A stretch of 64,000 bases of DNA from Aldrovandia affinis (taxonomy: Eukaryota; Chordata; Actinopteri; Notacanthiformes; Halosauridae), in assembly GCA_029706075.1 (NCBI GenBank), contig JAINUG010000169.1, positions 186,001 through 250,000 of the forward strand. The letters are read 5' to 3'. The notes beneath the pieces are model-generated. The model did not search any database. It saw nothing but the letters and a program-made list of their open reading frames with translations, and was not told the origin of the DNA. Made by a program: the position numbers and the translations under genes. Numbering within the stretch: position 1 is the first letter of the stretch; each line of letters opens with the position of its first letter. Positions 35,511-46,296 of this stretch are shown here, piece by piece.

Positions 35511-36070
35511 CTCCTTTTCATAAGAGTAATGCTAGGATTTGCAAAACAAGTCCAGAACAGGGCATTCATATTTTAGGTATTCTATTTCCATCTGCCATCT
35601 TAGATATAATTAAATTAAATTAAATAACTAAAGTAAACACACCCCAGCTTTGGACAAATGAGAGAAGAATAGGTTGACAGCTGGAAAGGGCTTAATCCTT
35701 ATGGAGCAAGCTAACTACAGATTAAATGATTGCCATACCCAAATTTTTCTCCTTTAGAAGTCTAGAATAATTACTTTAGAAGAGCAGACTAATTTAAGTA
35801 AAATAGACTAGGTTACAATTTCTAGATTGCAAAACTGGATGAAAAGTGGAGTAAATTCAAAGGGGTTATTCTTGATGTGCAGTGTACATTAATTAAAAAA
35901 CAAAGAAATAATTAATTGAAAACCAGACTCAATAGTAGATGAAGTGAACTATTATTACTTAGTGAAGCGATTAATGAAACTAGATGTGTTAGTAAAGGGC
36001 TGCAACAAAAGCCTGTATACACCAGTAGATCTCGAGGACCAAGCATGGGCACCCGTTTTGTCATGTAACG

Positions 36071-36573
36071 GGTTCCCAACGTTTTTTGCACCACGGACCA
36101 CCTTCATGCTCAACAAATTGCCTGTAGGGGGAGAGAATCACGCGCATAACAAAACACAATAAAGTGCATATTATATCATTTAATTATTCATTTAATAATT
36201 TATAATGTAAATGTGACTCAACTCAACTTCTTTTAAATGCAGCTTTCTTTTTTTGGCAGTCTTGGAGTCTTCTGCTGTCTCATCAAGGGTCTTTCCCCCT
36301 TTTCAAAGCTCTCCAGCCATGTTTGTTTTTTACTCATTTTTGCTAGGGTTAGCTTGTGGGCTTAATTTATTGGTGCATGGAAAAAAACTGAGATAAGTGC
36401 GGAAAAGAGTCACAAACGGAAGTGGTCATTTTTCAAAATAAAACACCCTGCAGACCAGTCAATAAAATGGAAATAAAATTACAATTAAAACGTTTTTATT
36501 CTTTCTGTGCGGCCCGTTACCAAATGATCCACGGCCCGGTACTGGTCCGCGGCCCGGTGGTTGGGGACCCCTG
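36071..36573. mobile_element. Non-autonomous hAT element
   Basis: The right end GGTTGGGGACCCCTG mirrors the left end GGTTCCCAACG, whose outer CAG is lost. ATGTAACG lies outside each end (36063-36070 and 36574-36581), a perfect 8-bp target duplication. The interior has GGCCCGGTACTGGTCCGCGG and no transposase. Confidence 0.8.
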
Positions 36574-36754
36574 ATGTAACGGGTTCCCCTTTAATTCCCA
36601 CGCCCACCTATGCTCAACTTTGCCTATAGAGGACATGCAGATGACGTTTTCAAACCACGTGACGTTTGTTACTTCGCCATACTGGGTAGCAAAACGTTAC
36701 TGGACCGTGGAACAAGCAACGAGTCGAGCATCGTAAGTAAGATAATACGTGTGC

Positions 36755-36927
36755 AATATGATGGTAATTTTGTGTTCTGCACTTGTGTACAAATAGACAA
36801 GGGCAGAAGAGCGGCGTTTCGTTTTACAGGTTCCATCCTGAAGCTGTCAAATGGGTGGAAGCACTGAAGAGAAAGAATTGGCAACCTAGCTCAACTAACC
36901 AAATTTGCAAGGAACACTTAATTTCAG
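36755..36927 (+). pseudogene. THAP zinc-finger exon, frameshifted at its start
   Basis: The frame from about 36785 reads CTNRQGQKSGVSFYRF, KWVEALKRKNWQPSSTNQIC and KEHLISG, then a donor (TCAG|GTAACG). This is the C2CH THAP DNA-binding module up to the ICxEH pair, where THAP genes often have an intron. The two start-proximal cysteines fall in another frame behind an ATGATG, so a small indel has broken the exon. No second THAP exon follows. It may come from a THAP gene or a THAP-bearing transposon (P-element type). Confidence 0.7.
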
Positions 36928-37689
36928 GTAACGTTAAATTGACAATCATCTGCCCTCTCAATCAAGCAGATAACGTATCATTTAGGAGTGCAGTGACCAC
37001 AAAGAATAAGTAGGCTAGCCAGTTAGCACTATTAGCTGCTGCACATTTGGCCAGCTCTGATAGAAAAGCATTCCAAATAACGTTAAACGACGGGTTTACA
37101 TTACATTAAGTGTAACATTGATACATTTGGTTTCCTAATCAGAGATTGTACACTCCGTAGAGTACTTTAGGGTTAGCATTAATATGTTGGACAACAAACA
37201 TTCACAGTATGCATGCGAAATACCCCATTCTGTCCGTGATTAGCAACAGCTGGAACGGTGCTGTTAGCTCAGTTTAAAATGTTATCATGAATCCAGTCCC
37301 CTGAATCACACCCTTTTCCAAGTTCCATAACCCTATGATTCAATTCTAAATCGCCTGAACGGAGTTATATTATACTGAATGTTGGGGGGGAAATGGGCGA
37401 TTCAGGGGCTGGATCCAGGCTAGTAAAATGAAGCAAGCTAGTTAACGACACGGGATATGAAAGTACAACTCATGTATTTGTAAGCCTCGAGACTTTTAAA
37501 TGCCTTTAGAGCCTTCCAGATGAAATATGACTGCCGATTAACCAAGTAGTTGTACAGGTCGTGGTATGCTATGTCAGGCACATCGCCTGTCTAGCAGTTG
37601 TATATCGGCTCAGGGCAAATTATAAGGATCCTGCACTCCAACAATCGAACTTTTTACGACATATCGTGCCGTTTGTTCATTGTCCAATG
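36928..37689. other. Intergenic
   Basis: No exon or recognised repeat; some TAACGTTA-type words. Confidence 0.4.
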
Positions 37690-37840
37690 TTCCACTTTCA
37701 CAGCTGCCTGCAATGTCTATCGCTGTATTACTGCACTGATCTCTTGCGCAAACTATGATTGTTCCTACCATGTATTTATGCACATCTTGTAAGTCGCTCT
37801 GGATAAGAGCGTTTGCTAAGTGCTTAAAATGTAAAATGTA
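37690..37840 (+). repeat. Dispersed repeat with SINE-type tail, copy 2
   Basis: TGTCTATCGCTGTATTACTG, CTCTTGCGCAAACTATGATT and the tail TAAGTCGCTCTGGATAAGAG. Close to the copies at 25315 and (reverse) 43090. Confidence 0.75.
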
Positions 37841-38579
37841 CATCAGTAACCTAAATTAGTTAATCCTTGATACAGTAAGCCTCATTAACACATTGACTAT
37901 GTACTTACAAGGGATTTACCCACCGGCCACTTTAGTTGCCGGGTGCATTTCAGAGTAAATATACAAAAAACGATCTAATTGAGCTAAATTGTCTTTATGT
38001 TGGCTGTTACTAGATGTTGCTTAATAGGAGGCTACAAATATATCAACAAAAAAATACTACTTTAACTACTTGAATTTTACCTTTATTTTGGGAGCTTCAC
38101 CTCTGCCATGCATCACAGAAATTGCAGCAGGACGTAAACACCACCACATGACAGGATGGAAGTGCATTTTCCAGGAAGTGGTTTGAAACTGTTCCTAAAG
38201 TTGTCTGCTTGCATGCCAGTTGTTTTTAAAGCATATATAGTCATCCAAAAAATATTCACAGATGGAAAAAGAGTGGTAGAGACTTCACCAGGGCCTGGAA
38301 GGAGTTTTAGTTACCTCCGGATGTTGTGGAGGGAGAAACGGCAGGTCCGAGTGGCATAAATGGAAAGACAACAGTTTTGTAAAGCAGAATTTTTTGAACT
38401 GTAAAGCATTTTTTTAATGAAAAAATATTCCAAAAAAAGAGTGGTAAATTTTTACATGAATTTTGCTTCTGTATTTTTTTATGAAAAAAACATTTTTACA
38501 TGCCAGAAAAATACACATGCACACTCTCACTCTCTCCTGTAAACAAGATAAAACAGTTTATTAGTTGTTTTTGTTCGCT

Positions 38580-39060
38580 TGAAGACAAAGACCCCAGCTT
38601 TGAGACCTCTGAACTTTCGGGGGGGGGGGGCCCAAAGCATTCCCCCCCCCCTTCTTTCACACCACACTCTCACAACTCCCCTCCACCCTGGGGACCACCT
38701 GTTGCTCGGGGCCGCAACGCACAGATTCGAACCGGGGACCTCCAGCCCCTATGTCTGGAGCTCTACCATCTGAGCCACGGACACCCTCAGTCTTTCAGCT
38801 TACTTAAACAGCACAACTGATCAAACCTGTGCAAACAGAAAGGAGCAAGAGCTGGGCTTGAACCCCAAACCTCAGCGTAAAGAGACAGAGATCATTCACT
38901 TGCACCACAGCTTCCTTGGTTAATTTCTTTCTCCTGTAGTGAACTTAAGGAGAGACCTCGTAAATGCAACAGAAACAGTCAAGCTGGGGCTTGAACCCCT
39001 GACCTGGGCACGGGCACCCACACCCGCACCCGCACTTTTTACATGTCTCTGGTGAGACCT
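38580..39060 (-). repeat. Composite tRNA-like repeat, copy A
   Basis: On the minus strand a tRNA-like head GTGGCTCAGATGGTAGAGC with B-box CGGTTCGAATC (38730-38785). Two more B-box-like TTCAAGCCC stretches occur near 38855 and 38990. Blocks such as ACTTAAACAGCACAA, CACCACAGCTTCCTTGGTT and TTAAGGAGAGACCTCGTAAA recur in the same order at 41830-42300. The T-arm does not pair well, so these are SINE-like and not working tRNA genes. A run of 12 G and a run of 10 C lie at 38620-38652. Confidence 0.7.
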
Positions 39061-39106
39061 TGTAAACTCAAAATAATAAACAGTCCCTAGTTTAAATATT
39101 CCTCCC

Positions 39107-39755
39107 CTACCTTGAGCATATGCTGGCCCAATGCAAGTGTACCCCGTCCCACTTGTACAGGTCACCCCTGTTCCAAAAGGAGTCCCAGTGCCCCATAAAC
39201 CTGTACCCTTCTTTCCTGTACCAGGTTTGTAGCCACGTGTTAAATCTCCATATAAAATTCTGCTTGCCTTTGCTAGCATGTGGTACTGGCAGAATTCCAG
39301 AGAAGACCACCGTGGAGGTTCTGCCCCTTAACTTTGATCCTAATTCTGTAAATTTGTCCTGCAGAACCTCAAACCTACCCTTAACTATGTCATTGGTTCC
39401 AATATGGACCATGACCACTGGATCCACCCCTGCTCTGGCCAGGAGCTTGTCCGCGTGTTCCAGGAGGTCTCCAACCTGAGCACCAGGCAGGCAACATGCC
39501 ATGCGAGATTCCTTTTCCCGTGAAAAAGACTATACTGTCTATACCTCTAATTATAGAATCCCCCACTACAATTATCTCCCTCTTCCTGGGTTGCATGGCC
39601 ACCAGGGTGCCCTGGGGCTCATCAGTCCTCCCACTCACAGAGGGCTGGGCCAGATCCTCTTCCTGCAAGGGCTGGAATCGGTTGGACACCACAATCTCTG
39701 GAGATGCCGCCCCTGCATGTGCGCGCCCTTTTCTATGCTGGCGCCCTACCGTCAC
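39107..39755 (-). pseudogene. SGNH-hydrolase ORF, LINE ORF1-like remnant
   Basis: Two overlapping minus-strand frames (39390-39755 and 39107-39502) form one coding stretch split by a frameshift near 39500. The first has EIIVVGDSIIRGID (the GDS block). The second has PVVMVHIGTNDIVKGRFEVL (GTND block), then STVVFSGILPV and KWDGVHLHW (D-x-x-H block). That order is the SGNH/GDSL esterase fold. The domain occurs in ORF1 of CR1/L2-type LINEs; with no host exon nearby, a LINE origin is likely. Confidence 0.75.
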
Positions 39756-39807
39756 CCAACTCTCTCCCTACCTGCTCTAGAGGCTCCCCCTACCCTGCTT
39801 CGAGTGC

Positions 39808-40169
39808 TAAACAAACGCGTGTGTATTGAGAGATACAGACTTCCCCATATAAAATCTACTGTAACTCACTTAATTCTCAACAAATTTTTATGACATTTGG
39901 CTTGTTGTCAGAGACAAAATGTGTATTGTTTGAAGCTGCCAAGAAAGCAGTAGAGGGGGGTTGTTAACTTAATAGGTTTCCAGATTCTGCAGAAAATCGT
40001 TGAGGAAAGCCAACAATTGTGAAATTTGGAACTCAAATAACCTGGATGTTATGCAGAAATGTCTCACGTTAACAAGCCAAATTTCACGGAAATTGGTTGA
40101 GAATTAAGCGAGTTACAGTAGATTTTATCAGGGGAAGTCTGCATCTGTCAATACACATGCGTTTGTTTA
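39808..40169. mobile_element. Fold-back element with about 100-bp inverted arms
   Basis: Left arm 39808-39912 (TAAACAAACGCG, GACTTCCCC, AAATCTACTGTAACTC) is the reverse complement of right arm 40066-40169, with few mismatches. The ends are TAAACAAACGC / GCGTTTGTTTA. No ORF lies between the arms. Confidence 0.8.
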
Positions 40170-40914
40170 GACACGGATCTTGCCCACGCCAGTATGGCGG
40201 CCGCGTAGATGCATCTGAACAGGGTGAATGAGGCATCTACGTTTTTATATCTTTGGATCAGGATGCCCACATCAACGATCTGACTTCTAGACTTCACCAA
40301 AGGGAAGGAACAGCTATTCTCCCTAGAGTAGGCTACCCTGCCTTTAATAGGGACATGATTTATTTTGTACATCACAGTTGACGTGAATTAGCATGCATTG
40401 TTGAAAAGACGAGATTGTGTACATATGTCCATATTTTTGGTACATTTAACCGTGATATTTAAAGGAGAACGTGCTATGTGATGTAGACGGCCTGGCGGTG
40501 ATGTTAACTTTAAGTACAGTTAACATCTGTAAATTGGAGGGAAATATCTACATATCCGAAACAATTTTTCTACTCATTGAGTTATACATTTTTGAACAAA
40601 CAGTACCATGAAAAAGCAATCTTTCTATTGTGTATGGTGGACTGCTAGTGGGTACATAAACTTCATTCATCCATGTAAACATTAGGAGTGCACCACTGAC
40701 CCATGCACCTAAAGATGATCATTAAAAGTGTATTTCATGGGAAATTATAAATATACATTTCAGTACAGCATTACCTCTAAGTGAAAAATAAGAATTAAGT
40801 TATTTTACATGTTATTTTTCTGCACAACTAGATTAATTCTATAGGCTACATTGTGGATGTGGCACTACATGCTTTAATATTAACAAGCAATATTCACTGA
40901 TTTATGAAAGCTTA
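40170..40914. other. Intergenic
   Basis: No exon or recognised repeat was seen. Confidence 0.4.
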
Positions 40915-41139
40915 GTTTAGAGTCTAAGCAGAATCTCCATCGGGATACATGGCAAGAACAATGCACCGGTATCACACACTTCTGACGAGTTTTTGAACTA
41001 TATCATAGATCATATCGTGGACTTAACATTATTATTGATCTCTCGAAAAAGTTCGAAATGTCATTCATTTCTTCGTTAAAAATCAGCAAAAGTCGTATTC
41101 GTTCCTGCCAGTAGATGGAAGATGCCCAAGCTTGCTTCA
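40915..41139 (+). repeat. Left arm of a long inverted repeat
   Basis: Reverse complement of 43306-43652 once two insertions in the right arm are removed. Contains CTAAGCAGAATCTCCATCGG and CAGCAAAAGTCGTATTCGTT. Confidence 0.85.
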
Positions 41140-41829
41140 GTCAATATCTGCGTTGACCCCTTGATAAAGAAGCGGACTGCCAATACTGGTTGCTAGATTA
41201 CTGCATTCTTTTATGAAAATCTCACATTTTCTACATTCTCAGTTGACTTTCATCCATACATCCCGTGTTAATTATTTTACATAGGCTACCGTATGCACCA
41301 TTGACTGCCATACATTTTTAAATGTATGTCATGGTTAAAAACAACATTGGGTTATTTTTTCCGATTTTTTTTTTTCAATATGGAAACGCTGTGGGTAAAA
41401 TAGGTATAGGGGATGATTAGTGCCAAAACGAACGCATATGCGTTTGACAAAGCGGCTGTATTTTTACGTACCACCACCTACGTGCACCTGCATATATGCG
41501 TTTGACGATGCGACTGGTTTTGTTCCGTACAATACGCACAGGTTCTCTTCCTCTAAGAGGAACTCGACTCCCAAAATGAAAGTGGTAACGATAAGGTGGG
41601 TCGCTGGCTTTTGAGGACTAACGAATAATGAAAGGAATAGCCACTCTTCTGCTTCTTGTACAGGCTACAGCTATAAACACAGGTACAGCTTTAACTATTT
41701 ATACGCTTGACGCAAATGTACATTATGTTGATGCCTTTACGATAAAAATATGCTGGTAACTTCCAAATATAGAGTCTGGAAACAATTGAGTAAATGAACT
41801 CAAAACCCACCTCTTCAGGGTTCTCTAGG
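41140..41829. other. Intergenic
   Basis: Unassigned DNA. Repeated GCATATGCGTTTGAC / GCATATATGCGTTTGACGA words occur at 41437 and 41490. Confidence 0.35.
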
Positions 41830-42300
41830 CTTCACCGCTGGCTCTTATGGTGCCTTTTCTTGCTGTGCACCCCCCCCGCGATTTCAGAGTTCTAAAAACT
41901 GGGGTTTTCGATATGAGGACTTCGCGTGGATTCGAACCGTGGACCTCCAGGGGCCAATCTCCCGAAGCAGCTCTACCAAGTGCGCCACGGACACCCTCAC
42001 ACTCATCCTCTGTTTTTTTTCGATATGAGGACTTGGTTTACTTAAACAGCACAATGGACCAAACCTGTGCAAAGATTCTACTGTCTTGATTCTACTGAAA
42101 GGATCAAGAGCTGGGCTTGAACCCCAAACCTCAGCGTCAGGAGGCGGCAATCATTCACTTGCACCACAGCTTCCTTGGTTCATTGCGTTGTCCTGCCGAG
42201 AACTTAAGGAGAGACCTCGTAAACGCAACAGAAACAGAAGAGCTGGGGCTTGAACCCCTGACCTCAGCACTGGGAGAAAGAGAAAGTTCATGCTCGCCAC
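41830..42300 (-). repeat. Composite tRNA-like repeat, copy B
   Basis: Collinear with copy A at 38580-39060. Its minus-strand head is GTGGCGCACTTGGTAGAGC with B-box ACGGTTCGAATCC (41925-41990), followed by the same CCAAACCTCAGCGT, CACAGCTTCCTTGGTT and GAGACCTCGTAAA blocks. It runs directly into the 137-bp array. Confidence 0.7.
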
Positions 42301-43080
42301 CTCCATCTGCACTTTTTTTTTGCATGTCTCTGGGAGAATTTAAGGCGAGGCCTTGTAAACTCAAGAGAATAAGAAGGGTAGAGCCAGGGCTTGAACCACT
42401 GACCTGGGCATTGGGAGACAGAGATCATTCATGATAGCCACCTCCATCTGCACTTTTTACTTGTCTCTGGGCGAATTTAAGGCGAGACCTTGTAAATTCA
42501 AGAGAATAAGAAGGGTAGAGCCAGGGCTTGAACCCCTGACCTGGGCACTGGGAGACAGAGATAATTCATGATCGCCACCTCTGTTTGCACTTTTTGCTTG
42601 TCTCTGGGAGAATTTAAGGCAAGACCTTGTAAACTCAAGAGAATAAGAAGGGTGGAGCCAGGGCTTGAACCACTGACCTGGGCATTGGGAGACAGAGATA
42701 ATTCATGATAGCCACCTCCGTCTTCACTTTTTACTTGTCTCTGGGCGAATTTAAGGCGAGACCTTGTAAACTCAAGACAATAAGAAGGGTAGAGCCAGGG
42801 CTTGAACCACTGACCTGGGCATTGGGAGACAGAGATAATTCATGATAGCCAAATCCATCTGCACTTTTTACTTGTCTCTGGGAGAATTTAAGGCGAGACC
42901 TTGTAAACTCAAGAGAATAAGAAGGGTGGAGCCAGGGCTTGAACCACTGACCTGGGCATTGGGAGACAGAGATAATTCATGATAGCCACCTCCGTCTGCA
43001 CTTTTTCCTTGTCTCTGGGAGAATTTAAGGCGAGACCTTGTAAACTCAAAATAATAAGAAGACAGATCATTCATGCTTGC
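42190..43080 (-). repeat. 137-bp tandem array of tRNA-like units
   Basis: GTCTC of the motif CTTGTCTCTGGG falls at 42326, 42463, 42600, 42737, 42874 and 43011, an exact period of 137 bases; a diverged first unit lies upstream. Each unit carries, on the minus strand, AGGTCAGTGGTTCAAGCCCT with a tRNA B-box and a weak A-box-like GTGGCTATCATGAATG. Open frames crossing the array are repeat artefacts. Confidence 0.9.
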
Positions 43081-43089
43081 CACCACTAT

Positions 43090-43256
43090 CTACATTCTAC
43101 ATTTTACATTTTAAGCATTTAGCAGACGCTCTTATCCAGAGCGACTTACAAGATGTCCATTAATACATGGTAGGAACAATCATAGTTAGCCACGAGATCA
43201 GTGCAGGAATACAGCGATAGCCATCATTGCAGGCATCTGCGTACCATACCTATAAC
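43090..43256 (-). repeat. Dispersed repeat with SINE-type tail, copy 3 (reverse)
   Basis: Reads on the minus strand as copies 1 and 2: ends with AAGTCGCTCTGGATAAGAGC then GTCTGCTAAATGC. Confidence 0.75.
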
Positions 43257-43305
43257 ACCGGGAAGTTAATATATATATTTTTTAATTTTTTAATTTTTTA
43301 ATTTT

Positions 43306-43652
43306 TGATGAAGCAAGCTTGGGCATCTTCCGTCTACTGGCAGCAAGGCCGAGGATCCCCCAATTTCAGATATGCTCAAAATGTCCCCCAATATATAGCC
43401 TAGCTGATATAAAAATATAAATAAATTGATTTGCCCCCAATCTTGACTCCATGGTTACTTGACTGGCAGGAACGAATACGACTTTTGCTGATTTTTAACG
43501 AAGAAATGAATGACATTTCGAACTTTTTCGAGAGATCAATAATAATGTTAAGTCCACGATATGATCTATGATATAGTTCAAAAACTCGTCAGAAGTGTGT
43601 GATACCGGTGCATTGTTCTTGCCATGTATCCCGATGGAGATTCTGCTTAGAG
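43306..43652 (-). repeat. Right arm of the long inverted repeat, interrupted
   Basis: GAAGCAAGCTTGGGCATCTT to ATTCTGCTTAG, the reverse of 40915-41139, broken by a 118-bp insertion and ended by a 203-bp insertion. Confidence 0.85.
43344..43461. mobile_element. 118-bp hAT-like insertion
   Basis: Flanked by the exact octamer ACTGGCAG (43336-43343 and 43462-43469), which is single in the other arm. Ends CAAGG...ACTTG. Confidence 0.7.
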
Positions 43653-43855
43653 CAGGGGTGTCAAACTCATTCCATGGAGGGCCGAGTGTATGAAGGTTTT
43701 TGTTGCAACCAACGCACTACACCAGGGGATTCCACTAATTATCTCCCTTCTTCAACCAAGCAGGGGAACTAATTGAAATCACCTGGTGTAGGGCGTTGGT
43801 TGCAACAAAAACCTGCACACACTCGGCCCTCCATGGAATGAGTTTGACACCCCTG
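43653..43855. mobile_element. 203-bp hAT-type palindromic MITE
   Basis: Near-perfect inverted repeat: CAGGGGTGTCAAACTCATTC and its reverse complement at the right end, ACCAACGC paired with GCGTTGGT. The flanks GCTTAGAG and GTTTAGAC derive from the GCTTAGAC kept in the other arm of the long inverted repeat. Confidence 0.85.
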
Positions 43856-43930
43856 GTTTAGACTCATGTTGACATTTTCTTCTCATGTCCACAAGAGGGT
43901 GCCATTACTCTGTCTGCTGGGTTTGGAGCA

Positions 43931-46012
43931 CACTCGCACGTGGCTAACTCTGATAGCCGGATAACTTTCAGGATAACTTGACATAAGTCAGGCTTTTTCG
44001 CTTCCACGAAGCAAGTTTGGCTAAATCACATCCATAAACTTGAACCTGCTCCAGCGCAGGCTAACTTAAGTTAGCTGTAGCTAAGCTTGACACTCCCCGG
44101 AAAAAATGGCAGCTCCCTTCCTCAGAGACCCCATTGATGAAGGAGAAATATTAATCCGATTTGTGATTCACAGGGAGAGATCGCCAAGATCCTTTATTAT
44201 ATTCTGATGACTTACTATATGAGCGCTACAGATTCAGCCGACAAGGAATAATTTATTTACAAGACCTTCTCGAGCCATACATCGCCAATACCACCCGCCG
44301 CAGCCATGCATGTACTGTCTCTCAGACTGTAGGCATAGGCTTGCGCTTTTTTGCGTGGCACATTTTTGTACACTGTTGGTGATGCGGAGAACATTAGCAA
44401 AGCCGCTGCATGCCGTGCTGCTCGGAAGGTTTATTTGGCGCTCAAGAAATGTATCAACGTGTTCATTATATTCCCTGGCCATGTCCGAGTAAATACAATC
44501 AAAGAGGGCTTTTATGGAATTGCAGGTAATTGAGTTATTCAATATTTTACCATTGAATGAAAATGCATTCCTATCACCATTTTTAATTACGGAGCTTACG
44601 ACATGATTATGCAGTTTCCCAACGTCATTGGCGCAGTGGACTGCACTCAAATCGCCCTCTAGCCCAAACGAGGCAGATTTTGTGAATCGAAAAGGCTTTC
44701 ACAGCATTCATGTGCAGGTACTTATGACATCATTTTCCTCGAAAATTACATTGTTCTAGAACAAATAATTGTTTTTATAGCAATCATATGCCTGTCTTTG
44801 ACAATAGGGGTCATGGACCTTGCAATTGCCTGCTGTAGGCTACCCATGTACTGTACAATACCCATGACTTGACCTCAATCTTAGATGATCTGTGACTCCA
44901 TCTGCTTCATCACTAATGTTGAGGCCAAGTGACCAGGCTCCGTCCACGTCCACGTAGAAAATGAATAAGGTGAACTCATGATAATAGAGAATCTTTTTTT
45001 TTTTTTTTCTTGATTTAAAAAAATAAAAATAAATAAACAAAGACAACACATACATAGACATATATATCAAATTACAAATACAACAAAATTCATGTAAGTA
45101 GAAGTTCCATCACTCATGATTCTACTGCTGGGTGGGGGGTCACAATTTATTTTCAATTCAATTTATGCACTTCTGATTATTTATGAATACTTGTATATAT
45201 TTATATACATAGGCTACCTGCATAAATGCACCCACATTTACACTCACATATAGCCTACACACAACTGCTACTTCTATATGTTTATCTACAAATATCTGCT
45301 CCTACATCTATATGTTTATCTACACATCTGCATACATACATGCATACACACATGATACATACAAGCACAAAAGTACATAGATCCTCATAAGTATTTATTA
45401 ATTTGTATCAATTAGAATCTCTTTGGGCTTGTTTATATCTACATATTCTAAAAGAGTTGAGAGAATTATTTTCGCTAGCAAAATCTCATTCGAAGATTCA
45501 TTCCATTAAGCCTACTGCCAGTACGCACAATTAAATAAATATAATTTCATTGATTGGGGTAATAAGGCACTTAACACTAGCCTATACATTTTCCCAACAC
45601 TTACGCATTTAACTTGTCGGTGATGTTTTGCTATGCTTCTTGTCTTGCTCTTGCTGCTGTAGCGGTGTTGGTTTTTGCCGTTATTATATTTGTATAGTCC
45701 TCATACGTTTGCATTATGTCTCCTGTTCCTCCGCGGTGAAAAGAGCCGCTCTTTATTTTTGTTTCGCTGCCATTGTACAATGAAACTCGGTTAGAAAATA
45801 ATGGTTTCGATGAGCGACGCTTCCCTCTTTTAGAGTAGATCGGGCACGCGCGCTTATCCTGATTACTTAAGTCTGGTTCGAGTTAACGAGACCGTTTTAG
45901 CGCTAATCAGCCTTTGAGGAACCGAGATAGCCTGACTTCAATCATCGGGTTAATTTAAGATGGCTAATAGGACATTAGCTCGGCTTAATTGAACCACGTA
46001 CGAGGAACGGGG
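43931..46012 (+). mobile_element. Decayed PIF/Harbinger transposon
   Basis: A transposase remnant sits near the left. CTCGCACGTGGCTAAC at the left loosely mirrors CTCGTACGTGGTTCAA, the reverse of the right-hand end near 46000. The termini are therefore tentative. Confidence 0.5.
44106..44720 (+). pseudogene. PIF/Harbinger (HARBI1-like) transposase pseudogene
   Basis: Starts MAAPFLRDPIDEGEILIR, breaks frame, then reads DDLLYERYRFSRQGIIYLQD, TVSQTVGIGLRFF and INVFIIFPGHVRVNTIKEGF up to a donor (GCAG|GTAATT). A second exon reads FPNVIGAVDCTQIAL, with the first catalytic Asp, then meets a TAG stop and a shift into FVNRKGFHSIHVQ. The rest of the DDE domain is absent. Confidence 0.85.
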
Positions 46013-46290
46013 CCCACGTCTGGGCCCGTGACCAGCGTTTTTGTGCATGCTGATAATAAGGTGAAATTCTCTCTCTGAGTTCAGTCTTGCCACATTTATG
46101 CTCCATGCTGGCTGGCCATTACTGGTTTTAATTTCTGAAGGGAGATTTTTAAGTTTTCATAATGTAAATCCTGATGAATTTCCCTTATATTTAATCTACT
46201 CTTGGTTAATTTAAAAATGTTAACACGGATTGGCCTTTGCTGCTACCCCTCCATGAAATGACAAACAATTGATTCATGAAATGTAGGCAC
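44740..46290. other. Intergenic, 3' of SLC35D1
   Basis: Poly-T run at 44994-45009, ACATACATA-type low complexity at 45040-45360, and the right part of the Harbinger element. No host exon was seen. Confidence 0.45.
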
Positions 46291-46296
46291 TTTATT
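46291..46296 (-). terminator. Poly(A) signal of SLC35D1
   Basis: AATAAA on the minus strand (TTTATT on plus), about 2 kb past the stop. It defines a likely 3' UTR of 46275-48255. Confidence 0.5.

Noticed and set aside
38725..38787. Minus-strand tRNA-like sequence as a genuine tRNA gene
   Set aside because: The A-box and D-arm are good, but the T-arm does not pair, the anticodon loop is too long, and the segment belongs to a repeated block.
41925..41992. Second tRNA-like sequence as a tRNA gene
   Set aside because: T-stem mismatches and the same repeated flanks as the first copy point to a SINE head.
42155..43086. ORFs across the 137-bp array as coding exons
   Set aside because: They repeat with the array period and carry no independent coding signal.
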